Source of the DNA: Hylemonella sp. UBA6679 | GTDB lineage: Bacteria > Pseudomonadota > Gammaproteobacteria > Burkholderiales > Burkholderiaceae_C | DNA: 8,214 bases | NCBI GenBank assembly: GCA_002454975.1 | Contig: DKJZ01000047.1 | Span: 1 to 8,214, forward strand | Direction: 5' to 3' | Shown here: positions 1 to 6,325 of the stretch, piece by piece | Position numbering within the stretch: position 1 is the first letter of the stretch | Layout: each line of letters opens with the position of its first letter | The notes under the pieces: model-generated | Told to the model about the DNA's origin: nothing | What the model saw: the letters and a program-made list of their open reading frames with translations, nothing else | Database searches by the model: none | Made by a program: the position numbers and the translations under genes

Positions 1-1207
1 GGATCTCGTGGCTCATGTTGGAGAGAAAGTCCGACTTCATGCGCGCTGCCGACTCGGCTTGCTGCTTGGCCATGGTCAGCAGCTCTTGGGCGCGCCAGCG
101 GGCCGAGAGGTCGGCCAGCCAGGCAAAGGCGTAGAGCACTTGCCCGGTGTCGGTGGTGACCTCGTTGTAGGTCACCAAGCAGGGTAGGCGTGCTTGGCCC
201 GGACGCACCAGCACGGCCTCCATGGGGTTGGCCGTGTCGGGGGTGGTGGGCAGGGCGTCAAACAGCTGGTGGAAATGCCGCCCCAACAGGGCCTCGCGCG
301 GCTCGCCCCACAGCTGCGCCATGGCGGCGTTGCAGTCGGTGATGCGCCCACTCTGGTCCATTTGCACAAAGCTTTGGGTGGAGGCGGCCAAAATCGCGTC
401 GATGCGCCGGCGCGCCGCGGCGAAGCGCATGCTGATGAAGGTCAGCAGCAGGCAAGCCAGCGCCAAGCCCAGGGCAATCCACACCACCCAAGCGGCCATC
501 ACATCAGGCGCAGCTGGCCCAAAGCCGCTGGTGCTGACAGGCTGGTTGACCGCCGGCACAGGCAGAAAATACGCCGCCTCCATGGCTGTGTAGTGCACCC
601 CGCTGATGGCCAAGGCCAGCGCTGTGCCTGAGCCCAGCGACACCAAAGCAGGCCAACGCAAGGTGGGGCGCTGGGCAAACGCGTGGTTGATGCGCAGCGC
701 CACAAAGGCCAGCACGGCAGCCAGCAGCAGCGAGCACACAAACAGCACAGGCTCGTAGCGCACCACGCCGTTGAAGACCATGGCGGCCATGCCGGCGTAA
801 TGCATCACCCCAATGCCCACGGCCAAGATGCAGGCCGGCACCACAAACGAGCGGGTGCTGCGCAGCGCGGTGTTGCGCCCGGTGTCGCTGAGCGCCACCA
901 CCGCAGCGGCCATGCCCGGCAGCATGGACAGGCCTGTCATCCAGGGGTTGTAGTTGACCGCGCAGTCAAGCTTGAAAGCCAGCATGCCCACAAAATGCAT
1001 CGACCAAATGCCCGTGCCCATCACCAGGGCGATGAGGGGCAGCCACAGGCGGCGTGAGGCCACGTCACTCAAGCGGCGCGACATCTCCATGGCGCAGGTG
1101 CTCGAGAGCACCGCAATGAGCACCGAGGCCAGCACCCACGCTGGGTCGTACTGGCCAATGTAGGGGCTCAGCTTGAGGTGCGCATCAGTGAGAAAAAAGC
1201 CGTCCAT
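1..1207 (-). CDS. MHYT-PAS sensor histidine kinase (partial, 3' end outside window)
   Basis: Membrane sensor kinase, read from an ATG at 1207 to the left edge (402 codons, no stop). Residues about 15-245 form a multi-helix membrane region with the three signature repeats of the MHYT domain: WSMHF near residue 70, GVMHYAGM near 135 and GVHYTAMEA near 203. The family is proposed to sense a diatomic gas or redox state through metal, possibly copper, held by these Met/His residues. A last membrane helix (about 245-260) leads into a PAS-like sensor segment (about 265-380, with FVQMDQSGRITDCNAA). The readable part ends in KSDFLSNMSHEI, the H-box of a HisKA domain, with H400 as the expected phospho-acceptor. 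The ATPase domain and any receiver domain lie outside, so a hybrid kinase cannot be excluded. No clear Shine-Dalgarno precedes the ATG. It follows the HDOD gene on the same strand after 132 nt. Domain assignment is strong; the signal sensed is unknown. Confidence 0.88.
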   Translation of the reverse strand, partial: MDGFFLTDAHLKLSPYIGQYDPAWVLASVLIAVLSSTCAMEMSRRLSDVASRRLWLPLIALVMGTGIWSMHFVGMLAFKLDCAVNYNPWMTGLSMLPGMAAAVVALSDTGRNTALRSTRSFVVPACILAVGIGVMHYAGMAAMVFNGVVRYEPVLFVCSLLLAAVLAFVALRINHAFAQRPTLRWPALVSLGSGTALALAISGVHYTAMEAAYFLPVPAVNQPVSTSGFGPAAPDVMAAWVVWIALGLALACLLLTFISMRFAAARRRIDAILAASTQSFVQMDQSGRITDCNAAMAQLWGEPREALLGRHFHQLFDALPTTPDTANPMEAVLVRPGQARLPCLVTYNEVTTDTGQVLYAFAWLADLSARWRAQELLTMAKQQAESAARMKSDFLSNMSHEI

Positions 1208-1224
1208 GCGTGAGGAACTCGGGG

Positions 1225-1253
1225 GTTAAAGCCACTCAAAGTAAAGCCGGCAA
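1225..1253 (-). promoter_or_regulatory. possible sigma70-type promoter of the MHYT kinase gene
   Basis: Read on the minus strand, a -35-like TTGCCG (1253-1248) is followed after exactly 17 nt by a -10-like TTTAAC (1230-1225). Each hexamer matches four of six consensus bases. A transcript would start near 1218, about 11 nt before the ATG at 1207. If used, the kinase gene can be transcribed independently of the upstream HDOD gene. The match is modest and could be chance. Confidence 0.3.
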
Positions 1254-1339
1254 CGCCCTGGGTAGGCGAGGCCGGCGGTTTGGGCCCTGCCAGTATCGGG
1301 CAATGCCACAGCGGGTGCAAAGTTTGGGCAAAGCCCGTG

Positions 1340-2158
1340 TCAATGCAAGGTTGTGTCGGTGAACTGGGTCACCTCGGGCAGGTGGGTTTTGAGCCAGTCG
1401 GCGTCGAGTTGCAAGGCCGCCAGCACGTCTTGGGGCAGGGCGTCGATGGTTTCCTCGGGCGACTTGGGCTCTTCAATGCCAATCTCGGCCAGCAGCGTGG
1501 CAATGTGCACGATGGCGCCCAAGCGGCAAAACGGTTTGGTGGCCATGGGGTCGCAGGAGGTGGCCAAGGCGCGCACGATTTCAGGCGGAAAATTCCAGCG
1601 CCGGGCCAGCTCACTCGACACCTCGCCTTCGGTGAAGCCCAGAATTTGCGACTCGCGCTCCCAGCGGCCACCGGGGTGGTGCGGCAAGCGCTCAATCTCG
1701 GTGATGTGGGCCGGGTCTTTCTGACCAATGATGAGCTCGCCCAAGCGCGCCATGAAACCGGTGAGCCAGGCAATTTGCACATCGCAACCCAGGGTGCGGG
1801 CCAGCCACTGCGAGTAGCCTGCGCAGGCCATGCTCTCGGTCCAGTATTCGCGCGGGTTCATGCCCGGGATGACGGGGAAGGTTTCGCTCACACAGGCGGC
1901 CAAGGCCAAGGTGCGCACCTGGTTCAAGCCCACCATGGTGATGGCCTCGTCGAGCGAGCCCACCGAACGCGGCAGCGCAAAGCGCGCGCTGTTGGCCAAG
2001 CGCACCAGTTTGGCCGTCAGGGCCGGGTCTTTGGAGATGGCGCCGCGCACCCGCTCAAAGGGCACGTCTTCGTCGTTGAGGGTGTGGATGAGGCTTTGCC
2101 CAACCTCGGGCACGGTGGGCAGTTTGATGTCTTGAAAAAAGGTGTTGAGTTGGGCCAT
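1340..2158 (-). CDS. HDOD domain-containing signalling protein
   Basis: A 272-aa cytoplasmic protein with one HDOD domain over most of its length. This family is related to HD-domain phosphohydrolases but lacks their metal ligands and is usually regulatory. Diagnostic segments are LPTVPEVGQSLI (13-24), ISKDPALTAKLVRLANSA (41-58) and SLDEAITMVGLNQVRTLAL (68-86). The segment at 133-145 (TGFMARLGELIIG) sits where true HD enzymes carry a His-Asp pair, and none is present here, so catalysis is unlikely. The last 60 residues are less conserved and acidic. A good ribosome site, AAGGAG at 2174-2169, lies 10 nt before the ATG, which supports this start. The gene lies between the CnoX-like gene and the MHYT kinase on the same strand. 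HDOD proteins often accompany two-component or c-di-GMP genes, so a shared pathway with the kinase is plausible but not shown. Confidence 0.9.
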   Translation of the reverse strand: MAQLNTFFQDIKLPTVPEVGQSLIHTLNDEDVPFERVRGAISKDPALTAKLVRLANSARFALPRSVGSLDEAITMVGLNQVRTLALAACVSETFPVIPGMNPREYWTESMACAGYSQWLARTLGCDVQIAWLTGFMARLGELIIGQKDPAHITEIERLPHHPGGRWERESQILGFTEGEVSSELARRWNFPPEIVRALATSCDPMATKPFCRLGAIVHIATLLAEIGIEEPKSPEETIDALPQDVLAALQLDADWLKTHLPEVTQFTDTTLH

Positions 2159-2329
2159 GAAACGGGTTCTCCTTGTGGGGAATTTGTATCACGCCCACCC
2201 ACGTTCGTGGTGAGAATCGCAGGGCAAACAGGGCATAAAAATACGCCCAAATCAGGGTTATTTGGCCTTCAGAAAACCGCCCGTTTGCCGTGCCCTCAGC
2301 CCTGAGTTGCACCCACCCGCAGCGCCGCT
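2159..2329 (-). other. intergenic region with several small inverted repeats
   Basis: This 171-nt gap between the thioredoxin-like gene and the HDOD gene is more AT-rich than its surroundings and holds at least four short inverted repeats. They are CTCAG-CC-CTGAG (2295-2306), CCAAAT-N7-ATTTGG (2247-2265), GGGCATA-AAAA-TACGCCC with one wobble pair (2231-2248), and CCACG-TT-CGTGG (2199-2210). The second and third overlap by two bases, so they compete in RNA. None is followed by a clear run of T on the minus strand, so none is a textbook terminator. It probably holds the 3' end of the upstream transcript and the 5' leader of the HDOD gene. I found no convincing promoter hexamer pair and no coding sequence. 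Confidence 0.45.
2169..2174 (-). promoter_or_regulatory. ribosome binding site of the HDOD gene
   Basis: AAGGAG on the minus strand, 10 nt upstream of the ATG at 2158. It is one of only two strong Shine-Dalgarno sites in the window (the other is at 8047) and fixes the HDOD start. Confidence 0.7.
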
Positions 2330-3283
2330 TCAGTTCAAGGCCATGCTCAAGCGGCGGCGGTAAGCCGAAATCATGGCCGACTGCTCGTCTTGCTCCACCG
2401 TGGCTAAGCCAGCGAGTTCAATGCCGCCAGCGGTTTTGTTGTCGGCCACGGCTTTTTTCGGTTTGGGTGGGGTGAGCAGCTCCAAAATGGCCACAAAGGT
2501 TTTGCGTGGCGCTTGCGCGTCCCAGGTTTTGTCGCGCATGATGATTTCGAGCAACTCGTCCAGGGCCGCTTCCCATTGGCTGGTGGCCATGAGCACGCGG
2601 GCCTTGCCAAAGCGCGCCTCAAAGTCGCGCTTGTTGGCGGCAATGAGCTTGTCAAACTCGGTGGGCGGGAGCTTGCCGCGCGGGTCATTGAGCACAAATT
2701 CCATGGCGTTCAAAAACTGCTGCAGCGCCTCAAAACGCAGCGCCACCGGGATGCGCGCCATGGCTGGGGCCAGTGCAGCGGCAGCCTGGTCGAGCAAGCC
2801 TGCGCTGATGGCGAGCTTGACGAAATCAAAGCGCACATCGTCGTTGGCTGGGTCGGTGTGCAGGGCCTGGGCCAGGTGCTCCAAGGCGGTGTGCACATCG
2901 CCGCTTTGCAGGTGCTCTTGCGCGGCCTGGGCGGTGTCTTCGGCCTGCAGCTCTTCGTCGCTGGGCAGGTGTTTGGCCAAAAACTCGCGCAGCTTGCCCT
3001 CGGTGAGTGCGCCCATGAAGCCGTCCACGGGCTTGCCGCCCACCATCAGCACGCAGGTGGGGATGCTGCGGATGCCAAAGGCCTGGCTGAGTTCTTGCTG
3101 CTCATCGGAGTTGATTTTGGCCAGCACAAAGCGCCCGTCCATCTCGGTCTCGAGCTTTTCCAGCACGGGGCTGAGCGACTTGCACGGGCCGCACCAGGGC
3201 GCCCAGAAATCGACCAGCACAGGCACGGTTTGTGAGGCGAGGACGACCTCGGTTTCAAAATTCTCGGTGGTGATGTCGATCAT
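2330..3283 (-). CDS. cnoX: thioredoxin-TPR chaperone-like protein (CnoX/YbbN type)
   Basis: A 317-aa cytoplasmic protein with a thioredoxin fold (residues about 1-110) followed by a TPR-like helical region. The active site WCGPC is intact (Cys31, Cys34) and the cis-proline is Pro75 in IRSIPT. From about 118 the chain turns helical, with repeats such as AAQEHLQSGDVHTALEHLAQAL, and a C-terminal block about 220-270 (FEARFGKARVLMATSQWEAALDELL) typical of YbbN/CnoX. E. coli CnoX lacks the two-cysteine motif and acts as a holdase; this copy keeps CxxC, so it may also act as a thiol oxidoreductase. Between the LELL motif and the terminal YRRRL there is a Lys/Ala/Glu-rich stretch of about 25 residues (roughly 277-302) that seems longer than usual. 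The start is chosen where the thioredoxin fold begins (MIDIT); the frame stays open much farther upstream but there it runs antisense through purE. No clear Shine-Dalgarno. Divergent from purE with 60 nt between them. Confidence 0.88.
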   Translation of the reverse strand: MIDITTENFETEVVLASQTVPVLVDFWAPWCGPCKSLSPVLEKLETEMDGRFVLAKINSDEQQELSQAFGIRSIPTCVLMVGGKPVDGFMGALTEGKLREFLAKHLPSDEELQAEDTAQAAQEHLQSGDVHTALEHLAQALHTDPANDDVRFDFVKLAISAGLLDQAAAALAPAMARIPVALRFEALQQFLNAMEFVLNDPRGKLPPTEFDKLIAANKRDFEARFGKARVLMATSQWEAALDELLEIIMRDKTWDAQAPRKTFVAILELLTPPKPKKAVADNKTAGGIELAGLATVEQDEQSAMISAYRRRLSMALN

Positions 3284-3331
3284 GGCGAAGTGTCTTGAAG
3301 CCGGCCTGTGGGGGCTGGCGGGGCAAAAAAG

Positions 3332-3337
3332 TAAAAT
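3332..3337 (+). promoter_or_regulatory. -10-like element of purE, predicted leaderless start
   Basis: TAAAAT, five of six consensus bases, ends 6 nt before the purE ATG at 3344. Transcription about 7 nt downstream of the hexamer would begin on the A of the start codon. No Shine-Dalgarno precedes the ATG. At the expected -35 position (near 3309) the sequence is G-rich and a poor match, so an activator or an extended contact may be needed. The 60-nt gap also has to serve the divergent cnoX-like gene. I saw no PurR-like operator. Confidence 0.45.
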
Positions 3338-3343
3338 CGGGCG

Positions 3344-3835
3344 ATGAACACACTCATCGGCGTGGTCATGGGTTCCAACTCGGATTGGGACACCATGCAA
3401 CAGGCAGTCCAGATTCTCCACCACTTTGGCATCCCGCACGAGGCCCGCGTGGTCTCGGCCCACCGCATGCCCGACGACATGTTTGACTACGCGCAAACTG
3501 CAGCCGAGCGTGGCCTCAAAGCCATCATCGCTGGCGCAGGTGGCGCAGCCCATTTGCCTGGCATGTTGGCGGCCAAAACCACCGTGCCGGTGCTGGGTGT
3601 GCCCGTGGCCAGCAAGCATTTGCAAGGTGTGGATTCGCTGCACAGCATTGTGCAAATGCCCAAGGGCATCCCGGTGGCCACCTTTGCCATTGGCCAAGCG
3701 GGTGCGGCCAACGCAGCCCTGTTTGCCGTGGCCATGCTGGCCAACCACGACCCAGCCTTGCGCACCAAGCTTGAGGCCTACCGCGCCGAGCAAACCGCCG
3801 TGGCCCGCGCCATGACCCTTCCCCCTGCTTTGTGA
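3344..3835 (+). CDS. purE: 5-(carboxyamino)imidazole ribonucleotide mutase (class I PurE)
   Basis: PurE moves the carboxylate of N5-CAIR to carbon 4 to give CAIR in de novo purine synthesis. At 163 aa it has the normal length of the bacterial class I enzyme, which assembles as an octamer. Diagnostic motifs are GSNSD (10-14, phosphate binding), SAHR with catalytic His40 (38-41), AGAGGAAHLPGM (63-74), LGVPV and SIVQMPKGIPVATFAIG. These mark the mutase that works with PurK rather than the class II AIR carboxylase. The ATG at 3344 gives the usual N-terminus (MNTLIGVVMGSNSD) and has no Shine-Dalgarno. The stop lies 7 nt before the purK ATG, so the two are co-transcribed and probably translationally coupled. 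Very confident. Confidence 0.98.
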   Translation: MNTLIGVVMGSNSDWDTMQQAVQILHHFGIPHEARVVSAHRMPDDMFDYAQTAAERGLKAIIAGAGGAAHLPGMLAAKTTVPVLGVPVASKHLQGVDSLHSIVQMPKGIPVATFAIGQAGAANAALFAVAMLANHDPALRTKLEAYRAEQTAVARAMTLPPAL

Positions 3836-3842
3836 GCCATTG

Positions 3843-5021
3843 ATGAGTTTGCACACCCCGATCTTGCCCGGCACCACCGTCAATGGGCACCCTGCCACGC
3901 TGGGCGTGATGGGGGGCGGCCAGCTCGGCCGCATGTTCATTCAAGAGGCCCAGCGCATGGGCTACTTCACAGCGGTGCTCGACCCCGATCCGGTCAGCCC
4001 CGCAGGCCTGATCAGCCACCACCACATTCAGGTGCCTTACCTCGACGAGCAGGGCCTGGCCCAGCTGATGCAACGCTGCGCAGCCATCACCACCGAGTTT
4101 GAAAACGTGCCCGCCCCCGCGCTGCACACGCTGGGCGCGCACCGCCCGGTCGCGCCCGCGGCCGATGCCGTGGCCATTGCGCAAGACCGCGCCAAAGAAA
4201 AAGCACATTTCACGCGCTGCGGCGTGGCCTGCGCGCCGTATGCGGTCATCACCACGGCCGACGAGCTCGCCGCTGTGAGCGACGATTTGTTGCCCGGCAT
4301 TTTGAAAACCGCACGCATGGGCTACGACGGCAAAGGCCAGGTGCGGGTGCGCACCCGCGAAGAGCTCGCCCTTGCCTGGGCTGACCTCAAGCACGTGGCG
4401 TGCGTGTTGGAAAAAATGTTGCCCCTCAAAGCCGAATGCTCGGTGATTGTGGCGCGCGGTTGGGACGGCGTGATGGTCAACCTGCCGGTGCAACGCAACC
4501 TGCACCGCGACGGCATTTTGGCCGTGACCGAGGTGTACGAGGGCAATTTGCCCCCTGCACTTGCCCAGCAAGCGGTGGCCGCCACCCGCGCCATTGCCGA
4601 CGGCCTCAATTACGTGGGCGTGCTGTGCGTAGAGTTTTTTGTCTTGCAAGACGACAGCTTGGTCGTCAATGAAATGGCCCCGCGCCCACACAACAGCGGC
4701 CACTACAGCCAAGACGCGTGCGATGTGTCGCAGTTTGAATTGCAGGTGCGCACCCTCACAGGTTTGACGCTCACCCAGCCGCGCCAGCACAGCCCCGTCA
4801 TCATGCTCAACCTGTTGGGCGATGTGTGGGTGGCCGCCAAAGGCAACCCAGCCTGGGCGCAAGTGCTGGCGCTGCCCGGCACGCATTTGCATTTGTACGG
4901 CAAGCTCGATGCCAAAGTCGGCCGCAAGATGGGCCACCTCAACATCACGGGCAACACGGTTGAGCAGGTGCGCGCCACAGCTTTGCAGGCTTGCGAGCTG
5001 CTGGGCCTGCCCGCGTTTTGA
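3843..5021 (+). CDS. purK: 5-(carboxyamino)imidazole ribonucleotide synthase (PurK)
   Basis: PurK is an ATP-grasp enzyme that carboxylates AIR with bicarbonate and ATP to N5-CAIR, the substrate of PurE encoded just upstream. The 392-aa product has the Rossmann-like N-terminal motif GVMGGGQLGRMF (21-32), TTEFENVPA, the ATP-grasp segment ILKTARMGYDGKGQ, the conserved LEKMLPLKAECSVIVARGWDG, and the catalytic/metal region VVNEMAPRPHNSGHYSQDAC (about 273-292). The C-terminal segment HLYGKLDAKVGRKMGHLNITG is also typical. The start is ATG 3843; an adjacent in-frame TTG at 3840 could add one residue. There is no independent Shine-Dalgarno, consistent with coupling to purE 7 nt upstream. The next gene begins about 22 nt after its stop. 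Confidence 0.98.
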   Translation: MSLHTPILPGTTVNGHPATLGVMGGGQLGRMFIQEAQRMGYFTAVLDPDPVSPAGLISHHHIQVPYLDEQGLAQLMQRCAAITTEFENVPAPALHTLGAHRPVAPAADAVAIAQDRAKEKAHFTRCGVACAPYAVITTADELAAVSDDLLPGILKTARMGYDGKGQVRVRTREELALAWADLKHVACVLEKMLPLKAECSVIVARGWDGVMVNLPVQRNLHRDGILAVTEVYEGNLPPALAQQAVAATRAIADGLNYVGVLCVEFFVLQDDSLVVNEMAPRPHNSGHYSQDACDVSQFELQVRTLTGLTLTQPRQHSPVIMLNLLGDVWVAAKGNPAWAQVLALPGTHLHLYGKLDAKVGRKMGHLNITGNTVEQVRATALQACELLGLPAF

Positions 5022-5043
5022 TGCCCAAGGCGGCAGACCTGTG

Positions 5044-6204
5044 ATGTTGGCCGCAGATGCACCTGGGACAGACGCGATGGCATCAAACGCGCAGGAATCT
5101 GTATCGCCGGAATTCATAGCGCCGGAATTGATAGCACGCGCCGCCCAGGCCTTGAAGGCCGGCGAGCTGGTGGGCCTACCCACCGAAACCGTGTATGGCC
5201 TGGCCGCAGATGCTGGCAACGACGCAGCGGTGGCAAAAATTTTTGCCGCCAAAGGCCGCCCGGCTGACCACCCTTTGATTGTTCATGTGGCGCAGATGAG
5301 CGACGCGGCCGACTTTGCCGCTGCCATCCCCGCGTTTGCGCAGGCCCTCATGCAGGCTTTTTGGCCCGGGCCGCTGACCCTCATCGTGCCGCGCCTCGAA
5401 GGTGTGGCCACTGCTGCCGCGGGTGGGCAAAACTCGGTGGGTTTGCGCTGCCCATCGCACCCGGTGGCCCAGGCGGTGTTGCGTGCAGCCAAGGCGCTGG
5501 GCGTGAACGGCGTGGCCGCGCCGAGTGCGAATCAGTTTGGCCGCGTGAGCCCCACCACGGCTGCGCACGTGGCCGCTGAGTTTGGGCCTGAGTTGTTGGT
5601 TTTGGACGGCGGCGCCTGCGCCGTCGGCATCGAGTCCACCATCGTGGACTGCACACGCGGCGTGCCCGTGCTGCTGCGCCCAGGGCAGATCAGCCGCGAG
5701 CAGATTGCAGCAGCTTGTGGCTTGCCCGTGCTCTCAAAAGATGAGCAACTTCCTCAGGTAAATCAAAGCTTAGAGGGTCAAAACGCCCTTCATCCTGTGG
5801 CTGCGCAAGCACCCCGCGCATCAGGCACCCTGGCCTCGCATTACGCTCCGCGCGCCAAAGTGCGCCTGCTCGATGCGCTGCATTTGCAAGCCGAACTGGC
5901 CAAACTGTCTGAGACCCAGCGAGCTTTACCGCCTTCAGCTTCGGCCCTTACCCTTACTTCCATCCCTGCTCCCAGCCCGCTCCCGCATGTGGCCCTGTAT
6001 GTGCGCAGCCCAGTGTTGATGCCAATGCCTGAGCTTGTGCACCAGCGCCTGATGCCTCAAAGCGCCGACGCATGCGCGCATGAGCTGTTTGCGGTGCTGC
6101 GCGAACTCGACGAGACCGGCGCCCAAGAAATTTGGGTAGAAACACCCCCCAACACCCCCGCCTGGGAAGGTGTGCTCGACCGCCTGACCCGCGCAGCGGC
6201 CTGA
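5044..6204 (+). CDS. sua5: L-threonylcarbamoyladenylate synthase, Sua5 type
   Basis: This enzyme makes threonylcarbamoyl-AMP from threonine, bicarbonate and ATP; the TsaBDE machinery then transfers it to A37 of ANN-decoding tRNAs (t6A). From ATG 5044 the product is 386 aa. The YrdC/TsaC domain (about 28-225) has LPTETVYGLAADA (45-57), KGRPADHPLIVH (70-81), FWPGPLTLIV (106-115), APSANQFGRVSPT (159-171) and GIESTIVD (195-202). A linker with SGTLASHYAP (260-269), the usual Sua5 linker motif, leads to the C-terminal Sua5 domain (about 270-386), so it is the two-domain form and not the short TsaC. Two stretches, about 229-258 and 288-312, look inserted and locally less GC-rich. The start is uncertain: GTG 5041, ATG 5044 and ATG 5077 are all in frame, and the conserved domain begins only near residue 28. 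An AAGG at 5027-5030 weakly favours 5041/5044. It follows purK by 22 nt, apparently in one operon. Confidence 0.93.
   Translation: MLAADAPGTDAMASNAQESVSPEFIAPELIARAAQALKAGELVGLPTETVYGLAADAGNDAAVAKIFAAKGRPADHPLIVHVAQMSDAADFAAAIPAFAQALMQAFWPGPLTLIVPRLEGVATAAAGGQNSVGLRCPSHPVAQAVLRAAKALGVNGVAAPSANQFGRVSPTTAAHVAAEFGPELLVLDGGACAVGIESTIVDCTRGVPVLLRPGQISREQIAAACGLPVLSKDEQLPQVNQSLEGQNALHPVAAQAPRASGTLASHYAPRAKVRLLDALHLQAELAKLSETQRALPPSASALTLTSIPAPSPLPHVALYVRSPVLMPMPELVHQRLMPQSADACAHELFAVLRELDETGAQEIWVETPPNTPAWEGVLDRLTRAAA
5106..5135 (+). repeat. 15-bp tandem duplication in the sua5 N-terminus
   Basis: GCCGGAATTCATAGC (5106-5120) is directly followed by GCCGGAATTGATAGC (5121-5135), differing at one base. 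The duplication is in frame and encodes PEFIA-PELIA just before the conserved domain, so it lengthens the N-terminus by five residues without breaking the frame. Confidence 0.85.
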
Positions 6205-6205
6205 A

Positions 6206-6230
6206 CGCCTGTCTCGGCGCCAGACAGGTG
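6206..6230 (+). terminator. hairpin just after sua5, terminator-like
   Basis: Arms CGCCTGTCT (6206-6214) and AGACAGGTG (6222-6230) pair over nine positions with one G-T wobble, around a 7-nt loop. It begins one base after the sua5 stop codon. No T-run follows, so it may be a 3'-end stabiliser or a Rho-assisted site rather than a classic intrinsic terminator. Its position at the end of purE-purK-sua5 fits the end of the operon. Confidence 0.5.
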
Positions 6231-6240
6231 CATGGGTGTG

Positions 6241-6325
6241 ATGCGGCGATACAAAGGCTTTTAATCCGCATTTATTGCGGTGAAAACTTTGACGATGCGG
6301 CCAAAGTTCGCCACAATCACCGCAT
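6241..6325 (+). promoter_or_regulatory. two ATGCGG-N19-CCGCAT pairs upstream of fic (candidate operators)
   Basis: ATGCGG at 6241-6246 and CCGCAT at 6266-6271 are separated by 19 nt. ATGCGG at 6295-6300 and CCGCAT at 6320-6325 are also separated by 19 nt. The two pairs start 54 bp apart and share only their arms. The second spans the -10 element and the fic start codon, where a bound repressor would block transcription. A further TTGCGG (6275-6280) forms a 5-bp hairpin with the CCGCA at 6266-6270. CCGCAT also occurs by chance in nearby coding DNA, so a regulatory role is inference. Confidence 0.35.
6289..6317 (+). promoter_or_regulatory. fic promoter, predicted leaderless start
   Basis: TTGACG (6289-6294; five of six -35 consensus bases) is followed after exactly 17 nt by CACAAT (6312-6317; four of six -10 bases). 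Transcription 7 nt after the -10 hexamer would start on the A of the fic ATG at 6324. There is no Shine-Dalgarno before that ATG. The spacing and the -35 are good, making this the best promoter call in the window. Confidence 0.6.

Noticed and set aside
194..1057. Plus-strand open frames opposite the MHYT kinase
   Set aside because: The minus strand encodes a full MHYT-PAS-HisKA protein; the plus frames are His/Gln-rich mirrors of it.
1310..1345. GGGC-TTT-GCCC hairpin after the HDOD stop as a terminator
   Set aside because: The stem is only four pairs with no T-run, too weak to call.
1280..2305. Long plus-strand open frame (341 aa) opposite the HDOD gene
   Set aside because: It is antisense to a well-conserved gene with a ribosome site, has low-complexity Gly/His/Gln-rich composition and no recognisable motif; a GC-rich shadow frame.
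2055..2312. 85-aa minus-strand frame spanning the gap before HDOD
   Set aside because: It needs a GTG start, overlaps the HDOD start in another frame, has no Shine-Dalgarno and no known motif.
3284..3940. N-terminal extension of the CnoX-like frame through purE
   Set aside because: The frame stays open but the extra residues are antisense to purE and the thioredoxin fold starts at 3283.
3525..5252. 575-aa minus-strand open frame opposite purE, purK and sua5
   Set aside because: It runs antisense to three clear housekeeping genes, is rich in His/Gln/Ala as expected of a mirrored high-GC frame, and shows no domain.
6205..6323. Small antitoxin gene upstream of fic
   Set aside because: No open frame with a plausible start fits in the 119-nt gap, and the Fic protein carries its own inhibitory motif.
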